In this document: positions 38,901 to 48,143 of the stretch, piece after piece | Numbering within the stretch: the first letter of the stretch is position 1 | Layout of the letters: each line of letters starts with the position of its first letter | Origin: Mycobacterium sp. NS-7484 | GTDB taxonomy: Bacteria; Actinomycetota; Actinomycetes; Mycobacteriales; Mycobacteriaceae | Length of the DNA stretch: 64,000 bases | Assembly (NCBI RefSeq): GCF_001953975.1 | Contig: NZ_MBEJ01000078.1 | Span: 62,001 to 126,000 of the forward strand | Reading direction: 5' to 3' | Program-made: the position numbers and the translations under genes | The notes under the pieces: generated by a model | Database searches by the model: none | What the model saw: only the letters and a program-made list of their open reading frames with translations | What the model was told of the DNA's origin: nothing

Positions 38901-41900
38901 CAGGTCCAATTGGCCTGCAACCGGGGCCCGGTGCCGGCATCCTCCAGGGTTCCGGCGTTGATCTCGAGGCTGTGGGCCAGCGCCATCGGTATCGCAGCTG
39001 CCGCGTCGGTCATCGGCAGGCTGTCCTGGCTGATCCGCCACAGGTCCTCGGAGAGTTCGGCCGCGCCCGCGCCGAGGCGGCCGAGATAGTTGAAGCCGAT
39101 GGTCGGGTCATCACCGCCCAGATCGACATCCGGATTGAGATAGCGCAGTAGTCCGTAGGTCATGCCGTCGGGCACCGCGCGCAGTTGTTCCTTGGCCGCC
39201 TTGATCACCGGACCGAGTGCGGCACCGCCGCCGGCAACATGCACCCAGGTCAGTCCGCCCACCGCCAGGGCCACGGGGTATTTGGTGGTGAACCAGCCCA
39301 CGGTCCGGGACAGGTCGATATCAGAGATCCGGTCGATCCCGAGGAGATCTTCACTGCGGCCGTGCCCTTCGACGTCGATACCGATCGGCCCGCTGTCGGT
39401 ACCGTCGCCGGCGAACTCCGACCAGGCCAGGCCGAACGCGATCAGCAGGATGTCTTGTATCCCAGCGTGAAACGCCGCCGGCACCTCGCCCAACAACATC
39501 TGGGTGGTGGCTTCGTCCAGCGTCACCGACAACCGTCCCGCACCGGCATAGGTGTCCAGCTCCGGCTGTACGCGCGGCAACGTGGCCGGGGTCGCCGAGA
39601 CCTTCCGCCAGGTGTCCGCGTGCCGTACCACGTCGGTGTCGCGGGCATGCTCGGCCAGCAACTCCGACCAGCGGGCGAACGATGTTCCGCCGGCCGGCAA
39701 CGTGATCAGCTGGCCGCTGTGGTGCTGCGCCCAGGCGATGTTGAGGTCTTCCAACAGGATTCGCCACGAGACGCCGTCCACCGCCAGGTGCTGGATGACC
39801 AGGGCCAACTGGTTGGTGTCCCGCGCCCACACGGCGCTGACCATCGATCCGGTACCCGGGTCAAGCCGCGACCGTGCGTCCTGTACCGCCTGCTCGGACA
39901 ATGTGTCGACCACCCGCAGGCATTCACGCGCGTCGACGGTGCCCTTGTCCGGGATGGACAACGACCAGTCGCCGCTGCTGTCGGTCTCGGCGCGCAACCG
40001 CAGCGTGGCATGTCGGTCCAGTACCGCCTGCAGGATGGTGACCGCGTCGGCGTGGGTCGCGGCCGCGGGAGCCTGAATCACCACCGTCTGGTTGAACTGG
40101 TCGGTGCGGCCCGGCATCTCCTGCAGCCACTGCATGATCGGTGTCGCGTTCACCGATCCGGTGCCTTCGTCGACGACGGCCGCCTGGCCGCCGGCAAGTT
40201 TGGCCACCCCGCCGAGCCGCGCCACCGTCTGTTCGACGAAGACGTCGCGCGGCCGGCACCACACGCCAGCCGCTCGGGCCCGGGCCACCACTTGCATCGA
40301 CAGGATGCTGTCGCCACCGAGATCGAAGAACGAATCGTCCACACCGACCTGCTCGACGCCCAGCACCTGGGCGTAGATGCCGGCCAGGATCTCCTCGACC
40401 GGGGTCCCCGGAGCGCGGTATTCGCGTGCGCCGCCGGTGTATTCGGGAGCCGGCAACGCGCGGGTGTCCAGCTTGTTGTTGGAGGTCAACGGCATCGCGT
40501 CGAGCACCACGACAGCGGCCGGCACCATGTAGGGCGGCAGCCGATCGGCGAGCTGCGCCCGGGCGTGGACCGGGTCCGCGGTGCCGGTGATGTAGCCGAC
40601 GAGTCGCTTGTCGCCGGGGCGGTCCTCACGGGCGATCACCGCGGCATGGGTGACGCCGTCGACCCGGGCCAACGCGGAGCGCACCTCACCGAGCTCGATG
40701 CGGTAGCCACGGATCTTGACCTGCTCGTCGGCGCGGCCCAGATACTGCAGTTGTCCGTCGGCGCCCCAGCGCACCATGTCGCCGGTGCGGTACATCCGTT
40801 GTCCGGGTTCGCCGAACGGGCAGGCCACGAACCGCGACGCGGTCAGATCCGGCCTGCCGATGTATCCGCACGCCACCCCGTCGCCGGCGACGTAAAGCTC
40901 GCCGACCACGCCGGTCGGAACCGGTTGCATCCAGGAGTCGAGGACGAACAACGCCGCGCCGGGCACCGGCGAGCCGATCGGCACCACTTCCGATTCGCCC
41001 GCCCCGGCCCGCAGCGGCGTACTCATCGACGCGCAGATCGTGGTCTCGGTGGGCCCGTAGGCGTTGAACATCACGCGGCCGTTGGCCGCCCAGCGGTCCA
41101 CCACATCGGTCGGGCAGGCCTCCCCGGCGACCACGAGCGTCGCGTGCTCGAGGCCCTGGGCCGGAAGCATCGCCACTGCCGACGGAGTCTGGGTGAACAC
41201 CGTGATCTCTTCGTCGACCAGCAGCCGGTGAAAGTCTTCGGGGGAGCCGGCCACTGATTCGCCGACCACCACCAAGCGCCCGCCGCGCAGCAGCGCATGC
41301 CCGATCTCCCATACCGAGGCGTCGAAGCCCAGGGAGTGGCACAGCGGCCACACGCCGTGCCGCGGCAGGCTGGCATCCAGCGAGAGCATCAGCTGCGTGA
41401 GGTTGTGGTGGGTGACCGCGACGCCCTTGGGGGCTCCCGTGGTGCCCGAGGTGTAGATGACGTACGCGATCTCGTCGGGCACGGGCGCACGCGGGGCGGT
41501 GGTGGGCTGTTCGGCGATCTCGGGATCGCCGAAGTCGATGATCGGGAGGTCGAAGCCGTCCAGCCGGGACCGCAACGCGGGCGTGGTGATCGCCGCGACG
41601 GGGCAGGCGTCGCCGAGGATGAACTCCAGCCGTGCCTGCGGCACCGCGGGATCGACGGGCAGATACGTGGCGCCGGATTTGAGGATGGCCAACATCCCGA
41701 TCACCGCCGAAGCGGTGCGCTGTGAGAACAGCGCCACCCGCTGCCCCGGCCCGGCGCCGCGGGCGGACAACACGTGGGCCAGCCGGTTGGACGCCTCGTC
41801 CAGTTCGCGGTAGGTCAGCGAGCGGCCCTCGAACGTCAGCGCCGGGGCGTCGGGAGCGGCGGCCACCTGGGTGGCGAACAGTTCCGGGATCGACACCTTC

Positions 41901-43264
41901 GCCGGGGCCGGCTGTGCGAGCACCGCCTGGTTGCCGAACTCCGCGAGCTCGGAGGTTTCCTTGCTGTCCAGCAGCTCCAGCGAGGACAGGGGCCGGTCCG
42001 GATCGGCCGCCATGGCATCGAGGACCCGTTGGATATGGGCGGCCAGCTCGGACACCTCGAAGTCCGCGAAGGGGCGGCCGGCGCCCGCGGTGCTCAGAAA
42101 GAGCTGATCGCTGGACCCGATGAAGAACAGGCCGAAGTGCCCCATCGGACCGTGATTGGTGTAGGAGACGGTCACCGGGGCGCCGGCCAGGTCGAGCGTG
42201 AGCCGGGCCGGGATGAAGTTGATGGCCACCCGATTGGAAACATGACGCCGTGCGCCGCCGTCCCCGTCCAGGGTGTGCACCGGGAAACGCTGGTGCTGCA
42301 GCAGTTCTCGCAGGCGTTCGTCGACGTGGCGGCAAAACTCGCCGACCGTCCAGTCCGGTGGGGACTTGAGCACCAGGGGCGCGACACCGGCGAGCATGGC
42401 CGGCAGTGTCTTGGTCACCGAGGTGACCCGGCGACTGACCGGGAAGTCCAGTGTGACCTCAGAGGCGTTGGCCGACCAGGCGCGGACCAGAAGTGCGCAC
42501 GCCGCGGTGGTGACCGAATAGCGACGGATCCGCAGATTCTTGGACAGTTCTTTTATGTGTCGAACCGCCACCTGATCCACTTCGACCGAAGCCGAGGGCG
42601 CGTAGGCGTCTCGGCCGTTCTCCGAGCGCCGCAATCCCTGGTCGATCCCGCTCTCGGACGGGCGGTTGGTGCTCCAGTAGGCGCGATCGTCCTGGAAGTC
42701 CTGGGATGCTTCGTAATCCGCTTCGCAGTCGACCAGATCCTGCAGCGAGCCGAAGTAGGCCGGCGGTACCGGATCCCCGGAGACCAGCGCCGTGTAGATG
42801 GTCGCGATCCGGCGGCTGACCAGCGCCATGCCGATACCGTCTACCGAAATATGGTGGCCCAAACCGAATAGGAAGTACTCGTTCGGCTTGGTGCGGAACA
42901 ACGCGAACGTCACCAACCGATCGGTGAGCGGCATCGGGGTGTGCTGAATGGCCGAAGCCAGTTCCAAGACCTTCTGCACGGGATCGCCACAGTCCCGCAG
43001 GTCGTGATACGTCAACTCCAGGTCTGAGTAGTCGACGGGCTTCTGGAGAACCTGACCGTCGACCTCGACAAAGGCAGCACGCGCCGGCTCGGCCTCACTG
43101 AGGGCCTGCCGAATCGCCTGCTCGAGGAGCCCGCGCTGAACCGCGCCGTCGATTCTCCCGAGCAGCCCGAGTTGCCACTCTGTCCCGGCGAGACCGCTTT
43201 CCTGCGAAAGCCAGATATCCAACTGCCCGCGGGAAAGCGGCAGTGCCCCGCCCTCAGATTCCAT
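32912..43264 (-). CDS. mps1: GPL non-ribosomal peptide synthetase Mps1 (C-A-T-E-C-A-T-E-C)
   Basis: A 3450-residue synthetase that starts GPL peptide assembly. Approximate order: lipoinitiating C1 (HHISVDG at 137), A1 (460-960), T1 ([10 protein letters not shown]), E1 (1060-1480), C2 (1500-1930), A2 (1950-2440), T2 ([10 protein letters not shown]), E2 (2540-2970), C3 (2980-3440). A1 specificity residues read DAWTVAAICK, one change from the Phe code of GrsA (DAWTIAAICK). A2 reads DYWSVGMVHK, close to Thr codes (DFWNIGMVHK). With both epimerases this predicts acyl-D-Phe-D-alloThr. The A1 A10 motif is SNNKLD instead of the usual NGKLD, but the catalytic Lys is kept. The protein ends on a C domain, so module 3 is completed in trans by Mps2. 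It follows mbtH by 23 bp. Confidence 0.96.
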   Translation of the reverse strand: MESEGGALPLSRGQLDIWLSQESGLAGTEWQLGLLGRIDGAVQRGLLEQAIRQALSEAEPARAAFVEVDGQVLQKPVDYSDLELTYHDLRDCGDPVQKVLELASAIQHTPMPLTDRLVTFALFRTKPNEYFLFGLGHHISVDGIGMALVSRRIATIYTALVSGDPVPPAYFGSLQDLVDCEADYEASQDFQDDRAYWSTNRPSESGIDQGLRRSENGRDAYAPSASVEVDQVAVRHIKELSKNLRIRRYSVTTAACALLVRAWSANASEVTLDFPVSRRVTSVTKTLPAMLAGVAPLVLKSPPDWTVGEFCRHVDERLRELLQHQRFPVHTLDGDGGARRHVSNRVAINFIPARLTLDLAGAPVTVSYTNHGPMGHFGLFFIGSSDQLFLSTAGAGRPFADFEVSELAAHIQRVLDAMAADPDRPLSSLELLDSKETSELAEFGNQAVLAQPAPAKVSIPELFATQVAAAPDAPALTFEGRSLTYRELDEASNRLAHVLSARGAGPGQRVALFSQRTASAVIGMLAILKSGATYLPVDPAVPQARLEFILGDACPVAAITTPALRSRLDGFDLPIIDFGDPEIAEQPTTAPRAPVPDEIAYVIYTSGTTGAPKGVAVTHHNLTQLMLSLDASLPRHGVWPLCHSLGFDASVWEIGHALLRGGRLVVVGESVAGSPEDFHRLLVDEEITVFTQTPSAVAMLPAQGLEHATLVVAGEACPTDVVDRWAANGRVMFNAYGPTETTICASMSTPLRAGAGESEVVPIGSPVPGAALFVLDSWMQPVPTGVVGELYVAGDGVACGYIGRPDLTASRFVACPFGEPGQRMYRTGDMVRWGADGQLQYLGRADEQVKIRGYRIELGEVRSALARVDGVTHAAVIAREDRPGDKRLVGYITGTADPVHARAQLADRLPPYMVPAAVVVLDAMPLTSNNKLDTRALPAPEYTGGAREYRAPGTPVEEILAGIYAQVLGVEQVGVDDSFFDLGGDSILSMQVVARARAAGVWCRPRDVFVEQTVARLGGVAKLAGGQAAVVDEGTGSVNATPIMQWLQEMPGRTDQFNQTVVIQAPAAATHADAVTILQAVLDRHATLRLRAETDSSGDWSLSIPDKGTVDARECLRVVDTLSEQAVQDARSRLDPGTGSMVSAVWARDTNQLALVIQHLAVDGVSWRILLEDLNIAWAQHHSGQLITLPAGGTSFARWSELLAEHARDTDVVRHADTWRKVSATPATLPRVQPELDTYAGAGRLSVTLDEATTQMLLGEVPAAFHAGIQDILLIAFGLAWSEFAGDGTDSGPIGIDVEGHGRSEDLLGIDRISDIDLSRTVGWFTTKYPVALAVGGLTWVHVAGGGAALGPVIKAAKEQLRAVPDGMTYGLLRYLNPDVDLGGDDPTIGFNYLGRLGAGAAELSEDLWRISQDSLPMTDAAAAIPMALAHSLEINAGTLEDAGTGPRLQANWTWAPSVLGRDQVERLSALWFEALAGICAHVQSGGGGLTPSDVAPVRLTQQQIDELTERYRIADVLPLTPLQQGLLFQSAFAQDAADGIAEDVYAVQLGVTVTGELDPNRLRDAVEDVIARHPNLAARFSEQFGEPVQVLPADPTIAWQYVDLRAETHSDTALSGDERVEQLGAAERRAVCDLAGAPTFRVALLRTGDARHRLMLTIHHIVIDGWSLPILLQEIFARYHGHRLPAPVPFRNFVRWLTDQDHAAAQAVWREVLDGFENPTLVGPPTPAGQRGVESYRLPAEVTGALAELARAQHTTINTVLQAAWAQVLMAQTGHRDVVFGTAVSGRPVDLPGAESIVGLLINTVPVRAKIAANTTVAELLDQLQRVHNDTVEHEHLALAEIHRASGHDRLFDTLFVYENYPVDTAALLGAQELGITDFASREYNHYPLSMVAMPGDELGLRIEFDSEVFDTTDIAALANRMQQVLAVMAADPARRVSSIDLLGADEHDRLHNWGNRAALAAPARAVRSIPELFAAQVARDREAVALTDDGRSITYGELDEASNRLAQVLSARGAAPGRRVAMLLPRNAEAITAILAVVKTGAAYVPIDPAHPDARIEFVLADAEPVVALTTAELRHRLEPSGVPIVDIDDASIGAQPATDLPATVEAGDVAYIIYTSGTTGMPKGVAVTHRNVTTLLDTLGAELAVGRVWTQCHSLAFDYSVWEIWGPLLSGGRLLVVPDAVVRSPEDLHALLVDEQVNVLSQTPSAFYALQTADTLAPEVGRQLALETVVFGGEALEPQRLSGWMRNHPDSPRLINMYGITETTVHASYREITGADLDSNSSPIGVPLGHLAFFVLDEWMRQVPVGVVGELYVAGAGLAVGYVGRPDLSSTRFVACPYGEPGQRMYRTGDLVRWGTDGELRYEGRADKQVKIRGYRIELGEVQAALAVVDGVEHAAVIAREDRPGDKRLVGYATGSVDPSAARTALAERLPTYMVPTAVVVLDALPLTVNGKLDTRALPAPEYQDADQYRAPHDAVEQILAGIYAQVLGVERVGVDDSFFDLGGDSISSMQVVARARAAGLVCRPRDVFVEQTVARLAQVVVSADGQTTVADEGIGPVPATPIMRWLHELDASADEFNQAVVLRAPDGVTESDVVIVLQALLDRHAMLRLTAEAGPDGTRSFAVPEPGTVDAGAYVHIVDELSNEALIAARSRLNPAAGEMVSALWVPHTGALVLMIHHLAVDAVSWRILLEDLNIAWAQHRSGQAIELPAVGTSFARWSSVLNEYAHKPAVAALADTWRQVASVPAALPAVQPAVDTYANAGQLSVELDVESTRQLLGAVPAAFHAGVQDILLIAFGLAAAEFLGTAGNPIAVDVESHGRDEELAGDMDLSRTVGWFTAKYPVELLPGELTWDTVTSGDSALGPVIKEAKERLRALPDGITYGLLRYLNPEVGLEGPDPAFGFNYLGRLGAGAGELSDELWRIDQDAVSVTATASAVPTPLGHTVELNAGTIDATNGTEDGPRLHATWTWATSALDADQVGRLSRLWFEALAGICAHVRAGGGGLTPSDIAPAHLSQPQLDELQQQCAVADVLPLTPLQQGLLFHTGSGQGGDDLYSVQLDITVAGPLDADRLRDAVQDVIRRRPNIVAHFVEDFGVPVQVLPAEPVLAWQYQDLTGVPESDVESQIEQFSAAERTAVGGLGDQPPFRAALIRTGDNQHRFVLTNHHIVLDGWSKPILLQEIFAGYFGGRLPAPVPYRRFVTWLADQDVSAAQDAWRQVFAGFDTPTLVGPPARIALGRRGVESFQLSAETTKALGELARTCHTTVSTVLQGAWAQLLMWLTGQRDVAFGTAVSGRPTDLPGAESMVGLLINTVPVRATFTPATTIASLLDQLQGAYSETLDHQHLALNEIHRVTGHDQLFDTMFVYENYPIDTAALSGVNDLAITHFTNREYNHYPLSVQAVPGHELGLRVEFDSDIFDSVRIARLVTRFRRVLEAMTADTRGQS

Positions 43265-43287
43265 TATTCAACTTCTCCAGAGACCAA

Positions 43288-43518
43288 TTAGCGCTGAATA
43301 GACCCGTCCTGCGCCAACCGCTCACGCAGGCTCTTCGGACGTATGTCTGCCCAATTCTGCTCAATGAACTCCAAACATGCAGAACGGTTCGCCTCGCCAT
43401 AGACGACCTGCCACCCCGCAGGCACATCGGCAAAGCTCGGCCACAGGCTGTGCTGCTCCTCGTCATTGACCAGGACATAGAAGCTGCCGTTGTCGTCGTC
43501 GAATGGGTTGATGCTCAC
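43288..43518 (-). CDS. mbtH: MbtH-like protein, partner of Mps1/Mps2
   Basis: A 76-residue MbtH-family protein that binds adenylation domains and supports their folding and activity. Conserved residues are visible in [29 protein letters not shown], followed by the C-terminal [12 protein letters not shown]. The start is GTG 43518 with GGAGAA five bases upstream. It is the first gene of the mbtH-mps1-mps2-gap operon, matching the known GPL loci of M. smegmatis and M. abscessus. It should be a dedicated partner rather than the mycobactin-locus MbtH. Confidence 0.95.
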   Translation of the reverse strand: MSINPFDDDNGSFYVLVNDEEQHSLWPSFADVPAGWQVVYGEANRSACLEFIEQNWADIRPKSLRERLAQDGSIQR

Positions 43519-44234
43519 GTTTCTCCAGGTTGTTCAGCGGACTGCGCAAAGATATCGCAAACATACGGTAGGCCGCACAAGCGAGTTCCCGCTTTTGGTG
43601 AAGTCCAATCCGGGCCCCGGCTCAGCGAACTTCCCCTAGTTTTACTAGGCAGTTAACTGGACTTTCAAGATCAGACGAATGTGTGAGGTCATCCCGATTT
43701 GACGTCGCCGTCACGTTATTGCGTATTTTCGCAGATTGTGAGTTTTGTGTGGTCTGGCTGTTGGCTAAGGAGATGGACAGTCTCAAATTGCCCCGAACTT
43801 CCCGCTATAGCAAATCTCGGCGGACAATCCCGTTTTACCACGCCCCGTGCGCGCCGAACGGTCGACACAATTCATTGATCGGCTACGAAATTAACTATTT
43901 GTCCGTCATGTGGCTGTTTGGCCAGTTCACTGCGTGGGGGAGGGCCCTGTTCACCAATTGCTGAATCTGCAATGGCCGGGGCTGTCGAGAGTCGTTCGAC
44001 GTCAAGGTATCTCAGCGAGCAGGGCCACCCTTCGTGACGGGACAACTTCAGCAACGAACCGTCGAGCCGCCAAACCCCTTCGGAAACTTAAACTTTGGCC
44101 GGTTTTCGCTGCATGCTGAAGTGAACGGGCATTCAACCGACGAGCGGCCGCCGGCAATCACCGTGCCGCAGACAGCAATGTCCGATCATGGGTTGCGCCG
44201 GGCGTCGACGCGGCGTCGACGCGGCGTCGAACCG
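43519..44234. promoter_or_regulatory. Long AT-richer control region upstream of the mbtH-mps operon
   Basis: No credible gene is seen in these 716 bp, which are visibly less GC-rich than the coding DNA. Near the operon there are stacked symmetric elements: AAGTCCA (43601-43607) and TGGACTT (43658-43664) as outer arms, CCTAG-5-CTAGG (43635-43649) and the perfect palindrome CAGTTAACTG (43650-43659) between them. On the minus strand TTGTGC, an 18-nt spacer and GATATC could form a promoter about 45 bp before the mbtH start. These are candidates only. Confidence 0.45.
44201..44233. repeat. Tandem 11-bp repeat with palindromic unit
   Basis: Two full copies and most of a third copy of GGCGTCGACGC follow head to tail (44201-44211, 44212-44222, 44223-44233 ending in AACC). 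Each full unit contains the perfect palindrome GCGTCGACGC. It lies just past the stop codon of the small gene at 44235-44480. Confidence 0.8.
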
Positions 44235-44480
44235 CTAGGAGCGCGACGGTGCGGATTCGTCTTCGGTGCCCCTCAGCGCCGAGGAACCGGACGGCATGAG
44301 CATCAGGAAGACCGGGAATTTCAGCTTGACGCCGCCCGCGACGGGCATCCGGATCGCGAAGGAAACGACTTCCAGCTCGAGGCGTTTGCCACGCTGAGTC
44401 TCCATCTCGAGGCGGCCGGGCAAGTGCCTGGGCGTTGCCAGCCAGCCAAGGCCGCGTTCGATCGACTCCAGCAGGTTCAT
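44235..44480 (-). CDS. Small hypothetical protein with leaderless-type start
   Basis: An 81-residue reading frame starting MNLLESIERGLGWLATPRH at ATG 44480. Codon third positions are strongly G/C-biased through the frame, as in the real genes around it, unlike the flanking DNA. TATAGT lies six bases before the ATG, a -10 placed so that transcription would begin at or next to the start codon; there is no Shine-Dalgarno. This is a common arrangement in mycobacteria. The protein has no signal peptide or recognised domain; a central beta-like stretch is RLELEVVSFAIRMPVAGG. I do not recognise it. It lies between fmt and the mbtH operon, on the same strand as both. Confidence 0.5.
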   Translation of the reverse strand: MNLLESIERGLGWLATPRHLPGRLEMETQRGKRLELEVVSFAIRMPVAGGVKLKFPVFLMLMPSGSSALRGTEDESAPSRS

Positions 44481-44599
44481 GCCGCCACTATACCCACCGA
44501 CGAGCTGCACAAACGCGGGACGCGAACACCGCGCCGATCATCTCCAGCCCTAATCCCGCTGCGTTACAGCGGTGTTCGAGCTGTCGGTGACGCGGGCCG

Positions 44600-45421
44600 T
44601 CACGGTTTGACAAAGGAGTACATGCGGTACACCGACGAGCCACCCGGGCGCAGATCCTCGCACGCTCTCCGGGCCGGCTCGAACTTACGGGCCAGCCATC
44701 GCAGTGGCACCGGGGTGGCGCGTTCGAAGACGTGTCGCCATTGCGCCAGGTTGTGCTCCATTCCCCGGACTACCTCGGCATTGATCGTGCGCTCCGAAAG
44801 CAGCTGCAGCGGCGAGGCTGCCAGTTCTGCTTCCCAGGTCGGGATCTCTGCCACCATGCGGACATCTGTGTAGAGGAAGTGCCCGCCCGGTCGTAGTACC
44901 CGCGTCACCTCATCGAGGAAGCGGGGGAAATGCGGGTACAGATGCGACGATTCGACGTTGATCACGGCGTCGAACGTGCCGTCGGCAAACGGAAGATCCT
45001 CGGCATCTCCACGCCTGAACTCCAAATGAGGTACCTGGTGGCGCTTTTGGCAAAACGCGATCGCCTCCGGGTTGAGATCGATCCCCGTGTAGGACTGCGG
45101 AAGCAACGTGCGGGCCAGATAGGAGGCGCCCCCGCCATGGCCACACCCCACCTCCAGCACCCGCGCTCCGGCGAGCTCTGCCTGGGTCGCGGTCGCGTGG
45201 TAGAGCTGGATGAAGTACCGGTTGGGTTCATCCGAATCCACAAGGGGCACAGCCAGTGCCGGGTCTTCCTCGTATCCGTAGTTGAGGAACACCACGTCCT
45301 CGGATTGGAGCCGGCGGGTGGCATACGGATAGATGAACTTCTGCGCGAACTGAACAATTCTGTCGCTCTGATTCTTTACGAACCGGTCGCGCCCGTCCCG
45401 AACCGCACCTTTGAGAGCCAT
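44600..45421 (-). CDS. fmt: GPL fatty-acyl O-methyltransferase (Fmt-like; related to Rv2952)
   Basis: A 273-residue SAM-dependent methyltransferase. Motif I is VLEVGCGHGGGASYLAR, with RGDAEDLPFADGTFDAVINVESSHLYPHF and RVLRPGGHFLYTD downstream. The N-terminal LNYGYEEDPALAVPL and INAEVVRGM closely follow M. tuberculosis Rv2952 (phthiotriol dimycocerosate O-methyltransferase) and M. smegmatis Fmt, which methylates the hydroxyl of the GPL fatty acid. O-methylation of the 3-hydroxy or related lipid chain is therefore the likely role. Start ATG 45421 is chosen because a longer frame to 45559 would overlap the divergent glycosyltransferase; no strong ribosome site is present. Confidence 0.85.
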   Translation of the reverse strand: MALKGAVRDGRDRFVKNQSDRIVQFAQKFIYPYATRRLQSEDVVFLNYGYEEDPALAVPLVDSDEPNRYFIQLYHATATQAELAGARVLEVGCGHGGGASYLARTLLPQSYTGIDLNPEAIAFCQKRHQVPHLEFRRGDAEDLPFADGTFDAVINVESSHLYPHFPRFLDEVTRVLRPGGHFLYTDVRMVAEIPTWEAELAASPLQLLSERTINAEVVRGMEHNLAQWRHVFERATPVPLRWLARKFEPARRACEDLRPGGSSVYRMYSFVKP

Positions 45422-45540
45422 ACGACCAACTATTGCAAAGTCTTGGGCGGTATGGTCGATTGCGCCGGAACACAGGCGTTCGCGCCGCTCGCGCCGGATG
45501 CGTACGACAACTGGAACGGCAACGGAAAGGTTGTGGCCGG

Positions 45541-46791
45541 ATGAAGTTTGCGCTGGCATGCTACGGAACTCGCGGTGATGTCGAGCCGTCCGTCAGCGTG
45601 GGGTGCGAGCTGCAGCGCAGAGGTCACGATGTCGAGCTGGCCGTACCTCCGGACCTGATCGACTTCGCCGAGGCCGCCGGACTTGAGGTGATCTCCTACG
45701 GACCGGAGCTGAGCGAGTTTCTGCGGGAGGACTTCCTGCGAAACTTCTGGACCAGGTTGATGCGCAACCCGGTCGGCTCGTTGCGCGAGCTGTGGGCGCC
45801 CATCGCCCGCTACTGGCCGGAGACCAGCAAGACGTTGATGACGTTGGCTCGCGATGCCGACCTGTTGTCGACCGGCCTCAATTACGAACAGCCTGCGGCC
45901 AACGTCGCCGAGTACTACGGCATTCCACTGATCGCGCTGCACCACTTCCCGATGCGACCCAACGGACGGCTGGTTCCCAGCCTGCCGTCGACGGTGGTAC
46001 GAGCGACCGGCAGCATCTCCGAATGGCTCATGTGGCGTTCCACCAAGAGCGCCGACGACACGCAGCGCCGCGAGCTGGGCCTACCCGAGTCCACGAGTCC
46101 GTCGCCTCGGCGGATGGCCCAGCAGGGGGCACTCGAGATCCAGGCGTACGACGACGTCGCGGTGCCCGGGCTGGCGGCCGAGTGGGCGAAGTTCAGCGGC
46201 CGGCGTCCGTTCGTCGGGGCGTTGACGATGGAGTTGACCACCGCGGCCAACGAGGAAGTGACGTCCTGGATCGCCGATGGGCCGCCCCCGATCTGCTTTG
46301 CGACCGGCAGTATTCCGCTTGAATCACCGGCAGCGACAATGGAAATGATCAGCTCGGCGTGCCGGCAGCTGGGTGAGCGAGCGCTGATCTGTGCCGGGGG
46401 GACGGATTTCGGAGACACCTCGGGGTTGACCGACGTGAAGGTGGTCGGCGCGGTGAACTATGCCGAGGTGTTCCCGGCCTGCCGGGCAGTGGTTCACCAC
46501 GGCGGCTCGGGCACCACTGCAGCCGGCTTGCGCGCCGGAATACCGACCCTGATCCTGTGGAGTACGGCTGATCAGCCGTACTGGGGTAATCAGGTCAAAC
46601 GCCTGAAGGTCGGTACCGCGCGGCGTATCTCGGCAACCGACCGACGGACACTGGTCGCGGATCTGCGCACGATCCTCGATCCGCAGTATGCCGTTCGGGC
46701 CCGCGAGCTGGCCACCCGAATGACCAGCCAGCGCGAGAGCGTCATTCGGGCAGCAGACCTTTTCGAGGCGCAAGCCGGGCGACGGCGCTGA
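45541..46791 (+). CDS. GPL glycosyltransferase (GT1/UGT type), copy A
   Basis: A 416-residue GT-B glycosyltransferase. The N-terminus has the family nucleotide-sugar fold start KFALACYGTRGDVEPSV. The C-terminal donor site has VVHHGGSGTTAAGLRAGIPTLI followed by TADQPYWGNQVK, where the DQ pair contacts the sugar. It is one of three paralogues here, equivalent to the Gtf1/Gtf2/Gtf3 set that attaches 6-deoxytalose and rhamnose units to the allo-Thr and alaninol of GPLs. Which sugar this copy transfers cannot be read from sequence. The start is ATG 45541; the gene is divergent from fmt with 119 bp between. Confidence 0.9.
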   Translation: MKFALACYGTRGDVEPSVSVGCELQRRGHDVELAVPPDLIDFAEAAGLEVISYGPELSEFLREDFLRNFWTRLMRNPVGSLRELWAPIARYWPETSKTLMTLARDADLLSTGLNYEQPAANVAEYYGIPLIALHHFPMRPNGRLVPSLPSTVVRATGSISEWLMWRSTKSADDTQRRELGLPESTSPSPRRMAQQGALEIQAYDDVAVPGLAAEWAKFSGRRPFVGALTMELTTAANEEVTSWIADGPPPICFATGSIPLESPAATMEMISSACRQLGERALICAGGTDFGDTSGLTDVKVVGAVNYAEVFPACRAVVHHGGSGTTAAGLRAGIPTLILWSTADQPYWGNQVKRLKVGTARRISATDRRTLVADLRTILDPQYAVRARELATRMTSQRESVIRAADLFEAQAGRRR

Positions 46792-46919
46792 GCACCCCGA
46801 TCCGTGTTACGTTGCCGAAAGGGGACTTCTCAAGTCCGGGAACGTCATAGGCTTGTGGCGAGAAGACATTCCGGACGCGAAATGCGCCGATGACTTCGGC
46901 GGGCTTATAGGGGGCTGCG

Positions 46920-48143
46920 TTGACCACATACGAATGCCGGATCTGCGGCGGCGACCTACGCGAGGTTCTGGATCTCGGTCGGCAGCCGGTTTCCAATGCG
47001 TTTACCAAACGCGAAAATGCCGAGCGGGTACCCACTTTCCGGCTGGCAGTGGGAATCTGCTCGGGTTGCTCCATGGTGCAGCAACTCGAGACGGTGCCGC
47101 CCAATGAGATGTACCGCGCCGACTATCCGTACCGGGCTTCCGGATCGATGCTGATCAGTAGGCACTTCGAGGAAGTGGCCCGGCACATCATCGAAACCTC
47201 GTTGCACGGCCCCGACGGGTTTGTCGTCGAAATCGGCAGCAACGACGGCGTCATGCTCAAGACACTCAGCGCCGCGGGCGTCCGGCATCTCGGGGTCGAT
47301 CCGGCGGCCGGCGCGGGGGAAGTGGCGCGGGCGCATGGCGTCAACGTCCGGACGGACTTCTTCAATGAGTCGACCGCCAAGGACATTCTCGCCGAGCACG
47401 GGCCCGCGAACCTCATCTTCTCGGCGAACACGTTCAGCCACATCACCCGGCTGGACTCGATTCTGCGTGGCGTCGACCTCCTGCTGGCGCCCGACGGGCT
47501 ATTCGTGTTCGAGGATCGCTCGCTGGCGGATATTCTCCGGCACAACTACTTTGACCAGATCTACGACGAGCACATCTATCTGTTCTCCGTCAGCTCGGTG
47601 AAGATGATGGCTGCGCACTTCGGCTTCGAGTTGGTCGACGCCGAGCATCTACCGTTGCACGGCGGGTCGATCCGCTACACCCTGGCCCGGGCCGGCAGTC
47701 GACCGCCCACCGATGCCGTGGCCGAGTTCCTCGCCATGGAGAAGGCCGCCGGAATCACCGAACCGGTGACCTTTGACCGGTTCGCAGGCCAGATCGGCAA
47801 GATCAAGACGGACCTCGTGGCGCTACTGGAGCAGTTGCGGTCCGAGGGCCGAACTGTGGTCGGCTACGGCGCCACCTCGCGCAGCGCGACCGTGCTCAAC
47901 TACTGCGGTATCGGGCCGGAACTGCTTCCCATGGTGTGTGATTCGACGCCTGAGAAGCAGGGCACGGTCACTCCCGGGTCGCTGATCCCCGTGTGCGCGC
48001 CGGACGCCTTCTCCAAGCCCTTCCCGGACTACGCGTTGCTGTTCGCCTGGAACCATGCCGAGGAGATCATGGGGAAGGAGCGTCAGTTTGCCCAACAAGG
48101 TGGGCGCTGGATTGTGTATGTACCTCAGGTTCAACTGGTGTGA
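46920..48143 (+). CDS. NovU/TylC3-type sugar C-methyltransferase
   Basis: A 407-residue protein starting at TTG 46920 behind GGGGG. An N-terminal zinc site (C6-x2-C9 and C47-x2-C50), a SAM domain (VVEIGSNDGVML), the catalytic-region motif YDEHIYLFS and a C-terminal Rossmann-like domain (GYGATSRSATVLNY) are the three parts of deoxysugar C-methyltransferases such as NovU, CloU and TylC3. Those enzymes methylate a carbon of a dTDP-4-keto-6-deoxysugar. Here it suggests that a branched-chain sugar is made for the GPL, in line with the rmlA gene in the same block. Substrate position (C-3 or C-5) is not determinable. The last 77 bp overlap the convergent methyltransferase gene. Confidence 0.88.
   Translation: MTTYECRICGGDLREVLDLGRQPVSNAFTKRENAERVPTFRLAVGICSGCSMVQQLETVPPNEMYRADYPYRASGSMLISRHFEEVARHIIETSLHGPDGFVVEIGSNDGVMLKTLSAAGVRHLGVDPAAGAGEVARAHGVNVRTDFFNESTAKDILAEHGPANLIFSANTFSHITRLDSILRGVDLLLAPDGLFVFEDRSLADILRHNYFDQIYDEHIYLFSVSSVKMMAAHFGFELVDAEHLPLHGGSIRYTLARAGSRPPTDAVAEFLAMEKAAGITEPVTFDRFAGQIGKIKTDLVALLEQLRSEGRTVVGYGATSRSATVLNYCGIGPELLPMVCDSTPEKQGTVTPGSLIPVCAPDAFSKPFPDYALLFAWNHAEEIMGKERQFAQQGGRWIVYVPQVQLV

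Noticed and set aside
43683..43964. Possible 93-aa plus-strand gene in the mbtH upstream region
   Set aside because: Low G/C at third positions, basic and Ser-rich random-like composition; lies in the AT-richer control region.
44034..44873. 279-aa plus-strand frame over 44.0-44.9 kb
   Set aside because: Runs antisense across the small gene and into fmt; composition Arg/Thr-rich without domain.
45422..45559. N-terminal extension of the Fmt-like protein to 45559
   Set aside because: It would overlap the start of the divergent glycosyltransferase, and the added Arg-rich residues do not match the Rv2952-type family.
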